Positions 23,887 to 32,464 of a stretch of 64,000 nucleotides of DNA are shown here, piece after piece (the stretch's first letter is position 1; every line of letters starts with the position of its first letter). This DNA comes from Desulfarculus baarsii DSM 2075 (lineage in GTDB: Bacteria > Desulfobacterota > Desulfarculia > Desulfarculales > Desulfarculaceae): positions 2,011,501 to 2,075,500 of the forward strand of contig NC_014365.1 in NCBI RefSeq assembly GCF_000143965.1, in the 5' to 3' direction. Under the pieces are notes generated by a model. It did not search any database. It was not told the origin of the DNA and saw only the letters and a list, made by a program, of their open reading frames with translations. The position numbers and the translations under genes were made by a program.

Positions 23887-24374
23887 TTTCCGCGTTTCTT
23901 GCGGCCGGAGGTTTTCGTTGCCGGGGCGTTGGCGGCCTCGGCCACCTTCTCGAGCAGCGCCGCCGCCCATTCCGCCGGAGAGGTCTGCGGGCCTTTCGGC
24001 TCCTCACCCTCGCGGGCAATCTTGGTGGTCTTGAGATCCTTCATGTGGCAGCGGATCATCCGGTCGAGCTTTTCGGCGGCGTCGGTGTTCCCCTCGATCT
24101 GGGCGCGGACCAGCTTCACCGAATAGACGCCCACCAACTCCACCTGCAGGAAGTCGCTGGACTTGTTGAACTCGAAGTCCTGGTTGAGGCGGTCGATGAT
24201 CGCGTCGAACATGACCTTCTCTTCCGGCGTCAGGCAGCGGTCGGCGAAGATGCCGTGACGCAGCCGGTTCTGGTTGCCCTCGGGCGCACCAGGCCCGCGC
24301 CGGGGCGGTTCGGTCTTACCCTCGTTGCGGTGCCAGCGGTCCAGCGTCTCTTTGTCCGGTTTGTTCAGTGCCAC
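23874..24374 (-). CDS. Likely terminase small subunit
   Basis: 166 aa, ATG at 24374. The N-terminal part is charged and includes GAPEGNQNRLRHGIFADRCL: the 'GN.NrlrHG' motif is typical of small-terminase or related phage DNA-binding proteins. Helical middle (EEKVMFDAIIDRLNQDFEFN, AAEKLDRMIRCHM) and a basic, low-complexity C-terminus (TKTSGRKKRGKN). Position before TerL (with a recombinase cassette between) supports TerS. Promoter element P5 is 92 nt upstream. Confidence 0.65.
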   Translation of the reverse strand: MALNKPDKETLDRWHRNEGKTEPPRRGPGAPEGNQNRLRHGIFADRCLTPEEKVMFDAIIDRLNQDFEFNKSSDFLQVELVGVYSVKLVRAQIEGNTDAAEKLDRMIRCHMKDLKTTKIAREGEEPKGPQTSPAEWAAALLEKVAEAANAPATKTSGRKKRGKNCG

Positions 24375-24465
24375 GTGGAAATCCTGCCGAATATTGTTTT
24401 CCCAAGCCGGGATGCGGGGCGGGAGGCCGATTTAGCCTCCAAACGCGCTCCCGCCGGTTCAGTGG

Positions 24466-24496
24466 TTACTTACCGGAAGCGGCGGCCAACTGTCGG
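24466..24496 (-). promoter_or_regulatory. P5: phage sigma-type promoter element, packaging genes
   Basis: Minus strand CCGA-N16-CCGGTAAGTAA. It overlaps the 3' end of the upstream regulator gene: the GGT AAG TAA of the -10-like box is also that gene's last two codons plus stop. It precedes the likely small terminase gene by 92 nt. Confidence 0.68.
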
Positions 24497-24744
24497 TCCC
24501 GGTCCTGTTTTCGTTCGGCGGCGATGATCTGGTTGACCCGGCGAGTGGTCACTCCAGCGAGGTTGGAGATCTCCTGGCTGCTGATCCCCTGCATATGAAG
24601 GGCAAGCACCAGGTCGCGGCGCTCCTGGTAAAAGCGGCTCGGTGCCGGGACCCAGAGAATCCCGGTGTAATGCTTCTGGATCTGCTCGAAGAGTTCCTCG
24701 GGCAGAACATCCTTGGCGTTGGCGTAGCGTTTCTTTTTCTTCAC
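24466..24744 (-). CDS. Mor-like / CD3324-type helix-turn-helix regulator
   Basis: 92 aa, GTG start at 24744, three nt after the previous stop. NAKDVLPEELFEQIQKHYTG at the N-terminus is the dimerisation motif of Mor-type and related regulators, and MQGISSQEISNLAGVTTRRVNQIIAAER is a clear helix-turn-helix. Lysine-rich start. It lies at the boundary between replication and packaging genes, and could act together with the phage sigma factor in middle or late transcription; that is inferred. Confidence 0.75.
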   Translation of the reverse strand: MKKKKRYANAKDVLPEELFEQIQKHYTGILWVPAPSRFYQERRDLVLALHMQGISSQEISNLAGVTTRRVNQIIAAERKQDRDRQLAAASGK

Positions 24745-24747
24745 GGC

Positions 24748-25518
24748 TCAATCCTCCACTTTCTTCATCCACGGCTGCGGCACGTCCGGGTTGTAGAACC
24801 GCAGCGTGCTGGGACGCCCGGACTTCGGCCCGTGGATAATTTCGATAGAACGCTCGGTGACCTCGCCAATCTCCTGATCGCCATCGACGAAGCAGACCAG
24901 GCCGTAGTCCTCGCCGCAGGGAAACCGGAAGCGGCCCTGGTTCTGATAGAGGCGTGCCTCGGACCAGCCCTTGGCCATGGCCTCCTCACGGATGGCGTCG
25001 ACCTTGGCGACAGCCTGGGAAGTCACCGGCTGCTTACATTTCCAAGCTTGGTTCCCGGGATAAATCCAGTCCTTTCTGGGAGCTTCGACGGGTTTCTCCT
25101 GGGGCTCGGGACGAAGCGCGGGTGGCCGGTAGTTCTTCGGGGAAAAGGACTGCAGGACCTCCTGGAGGCTTTCCTTGCCGAATTCCCGGATGGCCAGCTC
25201 CTGCAGGGCGTTGAATCGCTGCCGCAGCGTATTCCAGGCATCCTCGGGGAGCTTTCCGGCCTTGTGCGCGGCTTGGGCGGTGACCATGCGGGAACGTAGC
25301 CAGGCAAAGTATTCAGGCGACAGACGGCGACACAGCGTGCCGTCGATCTCCATGTCTTCAGGCCAGTCGCGTGCGTCTTCGATCTCGTGGACGTCGAGCC
25401 CAGTGGAGACATAGATGGCGGGCTGCGGTGGTTGCGGTGGTAATAATGGGACTTCACATCCGGCCGAGGCGTCCTGACCTCCGGCGGTGTGCTTGATCAT
25501 GGTTTTCAGAAGGCTCAT
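24748..25518 (-). CDS. Phage protein of unknown function, replication/packaging boundary
   Basis: 256 aa, ATG at 25518. The first 40 residues include PPQPPQP, encoded by two of the TGCGGTGG iterons (25424-25440). The middle is helical (PEYFAWLRSRMVTAQAAHKAG, LPEDAWNTLRQRFNALQELAIREFG). The C-terminal 80 residues form a compact alpha/beta segment (RLYQNQGRFRFPCGEDYGLVCFVDG, EIGEVTERSIEIIHG). Proteins with this ending are common in proteobacterial prophages, but I know no function. Promoter element P6 begins 41 nt upstream. Confidence 0.55.
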   Translation of the reverse strand: MSLLKTMIKHTAGGQDASAGCEVPLLPPQPPQPAIYVSTGLDVHEIEDARDWPEDMEIDGTLCRRLSPEYFAWLRSRMVTAQAAHKAGKLPEDAWNTLRQRFNALQELAIREFGKESLQEVLQSFSPKNYRPPALRPEPQEKPVEAPRKDWIYPGNQAWKCKQPVTSQAVAKVDAIREEAMAKGWSEARLYQNQGRFRFPCGEDYGLVCFVDGDQEIGEVTERSIEIIHGPKSGRPSTLRFYNPDVPQPWMKKVED

Positions 25519-25952
25519 GGTTTCAGGCTCCAGAAATACGGGTTAATCGCTTTTCCCGTTACTTACCGGATCTGCCCTGAAACCGTCGGTGACCATCTGC
25601 TGCGGTGGATACGTGCGGTGGCTGCGGTGGTCGTGCGGTGGAAGGTTTCCTCGTCCCACCGCAGGGCATGGCTCTTTGTTTGTTATTTGTTTTTAGATAG
25701 TTATGAAGAAAGAGAAGATAGAGTGCGGTGGTTGCGGTGGTATTTGGGGAATGTCTCTCTCGCTGGGCCGGAATTTCTCTAGCGGGAAACGCCAGGTTGG
25801 TAGGAAGGAAAAATATTTCAGCCCATAGGGGGTGAGACCTCTGGGTTTACCACCGCAACCACCGCAAAGGCCATGAAAGCTCTGTCTGGCAAGGGTTTGG
25901 CGTGCGGTGGTTATCCACCGCAAGGGACAGCGGTGTTCACCGCACCACCGCA
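25424..25952. repeat. Iteron cluster (14 copies of TGCGGTGG) with AT-rich island: candidate phage origin
   Basis: Perfect copies of TGCGGTGG or its complement begin at 25424, 25433, 25601, 25614, 25623, 25634, 25656 (inverted), 25724, 25733, 25850, 25859 (inverted), 25903, 25915 and 25945 (inverted); a near copy begins at 25937. Several come in 9-10-nt pairs. Between the groups, 25668-25722 is a clear AT-rich stretch in otherwise GC-rich DNA. The cluster fills the 487-nt gap between the primase-helicase gene and the next gene. Iterons around an AT-rich unwinding element are the hallmark of replicon origins. Apart from P6 I see no gene in this gap. Confidence 0.6.
25559..25589 (-). promoter_or_regulatory. 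P6: phage sigma-type promoter element
   Basis: Minus strand CCGA-N16-CCGGTAAGTAA inside the iteron region, 41 nt upstream of the ATG of the 256-aa gene. It drives the two genes ending at 24466. Confidence 0.68.
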
Positions 25953-26005
25953 AAAGAAAAGGACGCCCGAGAGCGTCCTGGATGATTTGGTCAGATGGCG
26001 TGGAG

Positions 26006-29000
26006 TTAGAGATTGGCAGTCTTGACGATCCGGTATTCGAAGTTCTTGGTGTGGGCGTTGCGCTGCCGGTCGATGTCAAACCCGGCGTCCCGGATGACGT
26101 CCAGGTCGTTGCTGATGCGCCGACCGAGCTGGGCGGGCTTCTTGTATTCGAACTCGAGGTTGAATTCCCGGCCGACCCTGCGCAGCGCCGCGAGCAGCCG
26201 TCCCGCCGACACCGGTTCCATGGTGTTCTCGTTCTCGAACCTCACCTGATAGCGTTCGATGAACCCCACCACGTGGTTTGCCCGGTCGTCCTCGCCGTAG
26301 CGGGCCTTCTCGTCCAGTTCCACCGCGTTCCGGTAGGCATGGAAGAGCGACGCCAGCGCCGTGGCAATGGGGTTCGACTCCCGGGCCATTTCCTGGCTGG
26401 TGTCGTTGATGGAATGGATCTGCTCGATGAACAGCGGGCTCAGCTCCTCGAGTCCGGTGGTCACCTCGTGCTCCTCGGACCCGGCCAGCATCATCAGATA
26501 CATCAGGCTCAGATAGTCGTTGCACCGGCGCTTGCCATGGGTCGGCATGGTTCGGTGCAGCAGACGCATGACCTGTTTCTGGGCTCCGTCCCGAATCATC
26601 GCCAACACATGGCTGGTCCGCTTCATGATGGCCGAGATGATCAGGTCCCGGTTCTGCTGGATGGCGGAGATGACCTCCGATTCCAGAAAGCAGTCGCTGG
26701 CCTGGTTGGCGAGGTCGAAGTTGATAACGAAGGACCTCGACAGTATCTCCGAAAGCTCCCCGCACAGCGGCTCGATGCCGGTGGTGTTCAGCAGGCATTT
26801 GGTCCGCTCGGTGATGGTCTCGCTGTCTGTGCCGCTCTTGCGTTTCTCCTTGGCGATGCCGGTGATGCTGGTCAGCATGAAGGTGGTCAGATCCTCGGTC
26901 ATCTGCTTGACCTCGATGTTGTCGAGGACGATGAGCGGGTTCTGCGAGCCATCGGTGTAGTTCGCCGCGTCGGTGGCTTTCTTGTGCTGGGGCTCGCCGT
27001 AAAGCAGCGTCGACGTGATCTTGCTGGCGGTGGTCTTGCCCGATCCGGCCGAACCCTCGAAGCGGGTCATGGGCCGCGTCCCGGCGAAGTCGATCAGCAG
27101 GAAACAGGAGAGCCAGGAAAGGATGAGAAATCGATCCCCCTGCGGACAGGTCATATTGCCCACCAGCAGATCGACCAGGAGCCGGTCCGCCTCTTCGAGG
27201 TCGGCGTCGGGCAGGAATTTCAGCGGCTTCATCTTGCGCGAGCCGTCCAGGATGATGCCGTCCTCGTTGCCGCCGTTCTTCATGATCTGAATCTCGTCCG
27301 GGGTGATCTTGGCGATCTCGTGCTCCGGATTGTTCAGGTTGAAATAGACGGTGTAGGAGGCCACATCGGTGTGCAGCCAGGAAAAATGGTCGCGCACCTG
27401 GCCACGGATCATCGCCAGGCTTGGCAACACCTCGAAAAATGTCCGTCCGCCGTTGGAGGTCGGCACCATGCCCGCGTGCTTATAGAGCATGGCCGCGTAA
27501 TGGCGCTTGCGGCCCCGGTCCGGCGAATCCATCCAGTAGATGGCGTTGTCGAAATACATGAACGGCTCGCCCTGCAGGGTGTGAAAGAACTGGGCACCGT
27601 TGGCGGTAAACCAGTCGTAGGCGGCCTCGGCGGCCAGTGTGTAGTCGGGAGCGCCGTTCTCCAGTTCTGTGTCGATCAGCACCTCGTCGACCCGGGCGCG
27701 GCATGATCCGGGCATCGCGCCGGACATCCGCTTGGCCTTCTTCTTTTCGTTACGGAACTCGACCTTGCGGTCCTTCTGGATGGCGCGGATCTGCTCTTTC
27801 AGGGTGCCCATCGAAACGCCACCGCCGATGCGCTCCTGCACCAGCTTCAGCAGGCGGGCCTGTTCCAGCGGCGACTGCTCGGAAATCTCCCTCAGGATCG
27901 GTTCGAGCAGGCGGTTGCGTTCCTCCTCTTCAGCGCCCTCGGGTAGCGAGCGCACGCCGAACTCGATGGGCGTGCTGGCTTCTGCGAGCAGGCGTTCGAA
28001 ATCCTCCCGGGTATGCCCGGCGGCAATGTAATCGTTGACGTCTATCTTGGCGGTGGCGAGAAGCGCCTCGGCCGCCTGAATCTCTTCGGCGGGACGTCCC
28101 GCCAGCAGCTTGGCCAGCTCCTTCGGCCCCACGCTCGCCGTCAGGCCGAAGCGTTTGGTCAGCTCCTGCCGGGCCGAGATCTGTGTCTCCGACAAGGGCA
28201 GCGTCACCAGGCGGGTGTCGATCTTGTGTTCGGCCAGGGTGCGAGCGGTTTGCAGCGCCCCCTTGAGACCGGCCTGGGAGAGTTCGTTGTCCTGGCAGAT
28301 GTAGACGGTTTCGACGCCGCGCAGCTTGGGGATCAGGCGCTCCCAATCGGCGGCCCGGATGCGAACGGTGACCGGCGACACGGTGGGCAGGCCCAGTTGC
28401 ATCAGCGCCAGGCAATCGGTCACCCCCTCGGTGATGATCACCTTGCCGGGCCTGGCCAGCAGGCAGTCCTCGTTGAACAGCAGCGCGTTGTTGATGAAGT
28501 CGGCGACGTAGGGCCGCTGGTGCTCGTCGTGAACCGGCAGTTTCTTGTATTTCCCTTGCTCCCAGCCCACGTCCGGGGTCCACGGCGTCTTGCGGCCGAT
28601 CATGAACACCACCCGGCCACGGCTCCAGTAGGGAAAGACGATGCGGCGCTCGAAAAATGGCGTCAGGCCATCCTGGCTCGTGGGCCGGAAAGCGCCGGTG
28701 GCGGCAAGCTCCCGCTTGGAGAAGCCGTCTTCGCCCCGGGTCAGTTGGGCGACCGCGCCGGACGCGTTGTCCGCGTAGCCGATCAGGAGATCGTCGATGG
28801 TCTCCTCGCTCAGGGCGTATTTGGATTTCAGCCAGTCGAGGACCTCCGGCGACTCCTTGAGCCTGGCGTGGTAAAGCCTGGCCAGCGCGGTCAGCGCGTC
28901 CTTGACCCGCAGTTCGAAGGCGCGGTCGGCTTCCGTCTGGGCCAGACGCTCCTGGCTGAGGCCATAGCGCGACAGCGGCGGTAAGCCCGCCTTCTTGGCG

Positions 29001-29320
29001 AGATAGTCCCGGGCCTGACGGTGGCTGTCCGGCATCGGACCGGATTGCCCGGCGGTGACCGAGCCCGTCTGAATGAACTCAACGAGCTGCAGCACATCAC
29101 CGCCGACTCCGCAGCCGAAGCAGTACCAGCCCTGCTTGTCGAGCATCACGTGCAGCGACAGGCGCGACTGGCTCTGATGGTTGGGGCAGTCGCACATCAA
29201 GCGCTGGCCGGTCTCCTGGGTGATCCGTCCCGGCAGGAGTTCCCGGGCCACGTCACCGATGTCTATCTCGGTGACGAGCCGGTAATACTCTCTGACGTTA
29301 TCCGTTCCGCCCATACTCAT
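26006..29320 (-). CDS. Primase-helicase (CHC2 zinc finger, Toprim, P-loop ATPase)
   Basis: 1104 aa. Residues about 20-90 form a CHC2-type zinc finger (CDCPNH, then CFGCGVGGD). The Toprim domain follows (about 290-370: IITEGVTDCLALMQLG, VYICQDNE). A linker region (about 400-560) leads to a C-terminal helicase-like ATPase with Walker A EGSAGSGKTTASKI (about 750), Walker B PLIVLDNIE, and sensor NTTGIEPL. The domains correspond to DnaG-like primase plus a phage helicase in one chain. ATG at 29320 overlaps the stop of the RecD2-type gene. It ends at the candidate origin. Confidence 0.88.
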   Translation of the reverse strand: MSMGGTDNVREYYRLVTEIDIGDVARELLPGRITQETGQRLMCDCPNHQSQSRLSLHVMLDKQGWYCFGCGVGGDVLQLVEFIQTGSVTAGQSGPMPDSHRQARDYLAKKAGLPPLSRYGLSQERLAQTEADRAFELRVKDALTALARLYHARLKESPEVLDWLKSKYALSEETIDDLLIGYADNASGAVAQLTRGEDGFSKRELAATGAFRPTSQDGLTPFFERRIVFPYWSRGRVVFMIGRKTPWTPDVGWEQGKYKKLPVHDEHQRPYVADFINNALLFNEDCLLARPGKVIITEGVTDCLALMQLGLPTVSPVTVRIRAADWERLIPKLRGVETVYICQDNELSQAGLKGALQTARTLAEHKIDTRLVTLPLSETQISARQELTKRFGLTASVGPKELAKLLAGRPAEEIQAAEALLATAKIDVNDYIAAGHTREDFERLLAEASTPIEFGVRSLPEGAEEEERNRLLEPILREISEQSPLEQARLLKLVQERIGGGVSMGTLKEQIRAIQKDRKVEFRNEKKKAKRMSGAMPGSCRARVDEVLIDTELENGAPDYTLAAEAAYDWFTANGAQFFHTLQGEPFMYFDNAIYWMDSPDRGRKRHYAAMLYKHAGMVPTSNGGRTFFEVLPSLAMIRGQVRDHFSWLHTDVASYTVYFNLNNPEHEIAKITPDEIQIMKNGGNEDGIILDGSRKMKPLKFLPDADLEEADRLLVDLLVGNMTCPQGDRFLILSWLSCFLLIDFAGTRPMTRFEGSAGSGKTTASKITSTLLYGEPQHKKATDAANYTDGSQNPLIVLDNIEVKQMTEDLTTFMLTSITGIAKEKRKSGTDSETITERTKCLLNTTGIEPLCGELSEILSRSFVINFDLANQASDCFLESEVISAIQQNRDLIISAIMKRTSHVLAMIRDGAQKQVMRLLHRTMPTHGKRRCNDYLSLMYLMMLAGSEEHEVTTGLEELSPLFIEQIHSINDTSQEMARESNPIATALASLFHAYRNAVELDEKARYGEDDRANHVVGFIERYQVRFENENTMEPVSAGRLLAALRRVGREFNLEFEYKKPAQLGRRISNDLDVIRDAGFDIDRQRNAHTKNFEYRIVKTANL

Positions 29321-31545
29321 TCGGCCTCCGCGACACGGGCGAAATCGGCTTCCGCGTGCTGGGCGGCGTCCAGAAACAGGGGCAGAAAGGTCCGGCGGTC
29401 ATCCACCTGGCAACGCTTGGCGCAGTTCTGGATGCCCCAATGGTCGCCCAGAACAATGGCGGTGCGCCGGGCGCGGGTCACCCCGGTGTAGAGCAGATTG
29501 CGGTGATGCATGAAGGAATGCGCCTTGTGGACCACCACCACGGCGCAGGGGAACTCGGAACCCTGGGTTTTGTGGATGGTGAGCGCATAGGCGAGCTGCA
29601 GATCCTGCAGGTCGGGCGAACCCTTCTCCAGTTCCACCGGCATGCCGTCGAAGTCGATGACCAGGGTGCCGTTCGCGAGGACATCGACCACATAGCCGAT
29701 GGCACCGTTCATCACGTGCAGGTCGTAGTTGTTCCGGGTCTGGATGACCTTGTCGTGCTTGAGAAACGGAGCGCGGCGGCCCATGGCGACCGGCGGCACC
29801 TCGGTGTTCCAGAGCTTGCGCTGGATGAGCCGCTGCAGTTCCTCGTTCAGTTCCTTGGTGCCGAGCGGTCCCTTGTGGGTCGGCGTCAGCACCTGCACGT
29901 CCTTGATGATGTCGAAACCCAGGGCGTCGAGCCGCTCCAGAAACAGGTCCAGCAGAAACGAGCGTGCCGCCATCGGATCGGTGAACTGATCCACCAGGTA
30001 CCAATCCCGGCATCCGGTCACCGATGCCTCGCTGGTCTTGCGCACCTCGCCCTTGAGAACGGCGGTGCAGTTCTCCTTGAGGACGCCCGCCTGGCGCACG
30101 ACCTTGTCGAGGATGACCGTGGGAATGGAGCGTGTCTGGATCAGATCGCGCAGGATGTTTCCCGGTCCCACCGGCGGAAGCTGGTTGTGATCACCGACCA
30201 GCAGCACCGTGGTCCGCGACAGGTCGACCGCCTCGAACAGGTGCCAGGCCAGCGGCACGTCGACCATCGAAAACTCGTCGACTACCAGGACGTCAGCATC
30301 GATGGGATTCTCCTTGCTGCGCGAGAAACCCTTGCCGTCATAGCCGAGCAGGCGGTGAATGGTGGTGCCGCTGCGACCGCTGACTTCCTCCAGCCGCTTG
30401 GCCGCCTTGCCGGTCGGCGCGGCGAGCACGACCTCCAGATCGCTCTCCTCACAGATGGTGTTGATGACCGAGATGGTGTAGCTCTTGCCCGAACCGGCTC
30501 CACCCGAGATCAAACTGATGCTGTGTTTGAGGGCCGAGCGCACCGCTTCGAGCTGCTTATCGTTCAGCGTTGATGCGCAGCGCCGAATCAGGGCATCGAG
30601 TTTCTTGACGGACTGGAAATGCGGGTTGGGTGTTTCGGCCTGGCCGAACAACGAGGCCAGCTCCCGCTCCATGCGGACGATCTCCGGCAGAGCGACCACG
30701 AAACGTCCGCCGTGGGAATCGCAGGAAAGCGCCTGTTCTTCGATGAGCGCGTCGAGGGCGCTCTCGATACGGACCCGGCTGTCCAGGGCATCCATGACCA
30801 GCAGCAGATTGGCCTGGTCCACCAGATCCTCGTATTCGATCCAGCAGTGGCCATTGTCCAGGGCTTCCCGAACGCAGAAATTCAACCCGGCCCGGATACG
30901 GGGAACGTGGTCCTTGGGGGTGCCCAGCTTGCGGGCAATCTTGTCGACCTTCTTGAAGCCGAATCCCCGGATCTCCCGAATGAGGATATACGGGTCTTCC
31001 TTCAGAATATCGAGGCAGTTGCCGCCGAGTCTTTCGACCAGGGTGGTGACCTGATGATGGGTCAGGCCGAAAGCCGAAAGCCAGGCCATGACGGTGTTGA
31101 CGCTGCGGTTCTTCAGCCATTCGTCACGCAGCCGCTTGGCTGCATCCAGGGGCAGCCGGGCTTTGAGGGCGATGCGCTCAGGGTCACTCAAAAGGGTTTC
31201 TTCAAAGGCGTCGCCGAAACTCTCGACGATCAATCTGGCCTTGGCCGGACCAATGCCCTTGATCTCCGGATGGTTGGCCAGATAGTGGATCAGCCCTTCC
31301 GGATCGAGTTCGAGGTCGTGCTCCATCCCGTCGACCTTGAACTGACGGCCGTATTTGGGATGGGTGGACCACGACCCGAGCAGGACCACAGGCTGATTTT
31401 CCCGGGCGAACAAATTGCCCGCGAACTGGGCTTCCTCACCGGTCGGGGTGAGCAGTCGGCCTGCGGAGAACTTGGGTCCGGCATAGTAAACGCGCTCTAT
31501 TCTTCCCCGGAGTCGCGCCGGGTTACTCTCATTTCTTTTTGGCAT
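29317..31545 (-). CDS. RecD2-type helicase, phage copy
   Basis: 742 aa from the ATG at 31545 (GGAGG 8 nt upstream), inside the 3' end of the ERCC4-nuclease gene. N-terminal OB-like region (about 10-75), helix-hairpin-helix repeats (IKGIGPAKARLIVESFG, and a second pair about 180-235), then the SF1B helicase: SGGAGSGKSYTI (Walker A, about 345), LVVDEFSMVDVPLA (Walker B), GDHNQLPPVGPGN, and the C-terminal UvrD-like motif ALTIHKTQGSEFP. The architecture matches the chromosomal RecD2 at 47509-49671, so the window holds two. Likely role in phage replication or recombination. Confidence 0.9.
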   Translation of the reverse strand: MPKRNESNPARLRGRIERVYYAGPKFSAGRLLTPTGEEAQFAGNLFARENQPVVLLGSWSTHPKYGRQFKVDGMEHDLELDPEGLIHYLANHPEIKGIGPAKARLIVESFGDAFEETLLSDPERIALKARLPLDAAKRLRDEWLKNRSVNTVMAWLSAFGLTHHQVTTLVERLGGNCLDILKEDPYILIREIRGFGFKKVDKIARKLGTPKDHVPRIRAGLNFCVREALDNGHCWIEYEDLVDQANLLLVMDALDSRVRIESALDALIEEQALSCDSHGGRFVVALPEIVRMERELASLFGQAETPNPHFQSVKKLDALIRRCASTLNDKQLEAVRSALKHSISLISGGAGSGKSYTISVINTICEESDLEVVLAAPTGKAAKRLEEVSGRSGTTIHRLLGYDGKGFSRSKENPIDADVLVVDEFSMVDVPLAWHLFEAVDLSRTTVLLVGDHNQLPPVGPGNILRDLIQTRSIPTVILDKVVRQAGVLKENCTAVLKGEVRKTSEASVTGCRDWYLVDQFTDPMAARSFLLDLFLERLDALGFDIIKDVQVLTPTHKGPLGTKELNEELQRLIQRKLWNTEVPPVAMGRRAPFLKHDKVIQTRNNYDLHVMNGAIGYVVDVLANGTLVIDFDGMPVELEKGSPDLQDLQLAYALTIHKTQGSEFPCAVVVVHKAHSFMHHRNLLYTGVTRARRTAIVLGDHWGIQNCAKRCQVDDRRTFLPLFLDAAQHAEADFARVAEAE

Positions 31546-31979
31546 CTCGCGATCCTCCGGTGAAAACGTGTCAGGTACTCCTCGACAAAACGGCAGGCGG
31601 CCTGCCGGTCCGAGCAGAAGTAGACGGGGACACCGAAGTCGACGACGATGGAGGCGACCGTTCCGATCAGCGCGTGCGGGTGGGCATCGCTGCGGTAGCG
31701 GCCATCGACCAGATCGCGAAAGTTGCACTCGACAACCACACAGGCGGATTCGTAGGCGGAGAGCTTTTCCAGCTCGCGGTGAAACCGCTTGCGCCCCCGG
31801 ATGACGGTGGAGACGAAATCCGTCAGGGATTTGCGCTCCACCGCCACCCGTTCTTCGAGGCCGACCAGTGAGTAATCACCGGCGGGCAGCGCCTTGCGAA
31901 CCGCCGAAACCTTGTCGCTATCGAAGCTGTAGGGCTCCTGTTCGCGGGTGTCGACGACAACGGTGATCCGGTCCATCAT
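31497..31979 (-). CDS. ERCC4-domain nuclease
   Basis: 160 aa. The ERCC4 (XPF/Mus81-type) nuclease signature is complete: VVVDTREQEPYSF, AGDYSLVG, VAVERKSLTDFVSTVI. The family motif is GD-x(n)-V-ERK-x3-D. No helix-hairpin-helix follows, so this is a minimal structure-specific nuclease as in many phage recombination modules. Its start shares one nucleotide with the stop of the DUF669-type gene, and its 3' end overlaps the helicase gene by 49 nt. Confidence 0.85.
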   Translation of the reverse strand: MMDRITVVVDTREQEPYSFDSDKVSAVRKALPAGDYSLVGLEERVAVERKSLTDFVSTVIRGRKRFHRELEKLSAYESACVVVECNFRDLVDGRYRSDAHPHALIGTVASIVVDFGVPVYFCSDRQAACRFVEEYLTRFHRRIARCQKEMRVTRRDSGEE

Positions 31980-32452
31980 CAGAACGGGATCATGTCGTCC
32001 ATCGCCGCGCCGGGAGCCCCGGCATCGTCGGCCATGACAATGCGACGGTTGAAGTAGATGTTCTCGTTTTCACCGCGAGTGCGTTTGGTCACCTCCAGCT
32101 TGATGTTGAGAAGCTGCTCGAGGTGGCCCGGCAGGTCGGAGAGCTTCTGAAGCTGCAGCCCGCAGGTATAGAGGTCCTGCTTGAGCCACTTGATGTTCTC
32201 GTTGCTGGCCATGACGTTGTTGCGCCAGAGCAGACGGCCCTTGTGGGTCGGCGCGAGAATGCGCAGAGTCCACTTGAGCATGGGATTGCCCGAGGTCTGG
32301 GCGCGGGTCAGTTCGACCCGGTCGACGTTGACCTGGTACTTGCCGTCGGGGACGGCCTCGAACTCACGTTCCTCGACTTCGGCGGTTTCAAAGGCGTCGT
32401 CGAACTGCGCCAGGTCGAGGTTGCTGCTGGATTGGTTTTCGTAGTGTTCCAT
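31979..32452 (-). CDS. DUF669-type phage recombination-associated protein
   Basis: 157 aa, ATG at 32452 with AAGGAG upstream. The sequence (EREFEAVPDGKYQVNVDRVELTRAQTSGNPMLKWTLRIL, GRLLWRNNVM, LLNIKLEVTKRTRGENENIYFNRRI) follows the DUF669 pattern: a beta-rich core with a conserved 'P.G.Y.v.v...e...t..gnpml.w.l.il' start. The acidic first 30 residues are flexible. Members are encoded beside single-strand annealing or Sak4-type proteins and may bind single-stranded DNA. Confidence 0.75.
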   Translation of the reverse strand: MEHYENQSSSNLDLAQFDDAFETAEVEEREFEAVPDGKYQVNVDRVELTRAQTSGNPMLKWTLRILAPTHKGRLLWRNNVMASNENIKWLKQDLYTCGLQLQKLSDLPGHLEQLLNIKLEVTKRTRGENENIYFNRRIVMADDAGAPGAAMDDMIPF

Positions 32453-32464
32453 GGTCGGATCTCC

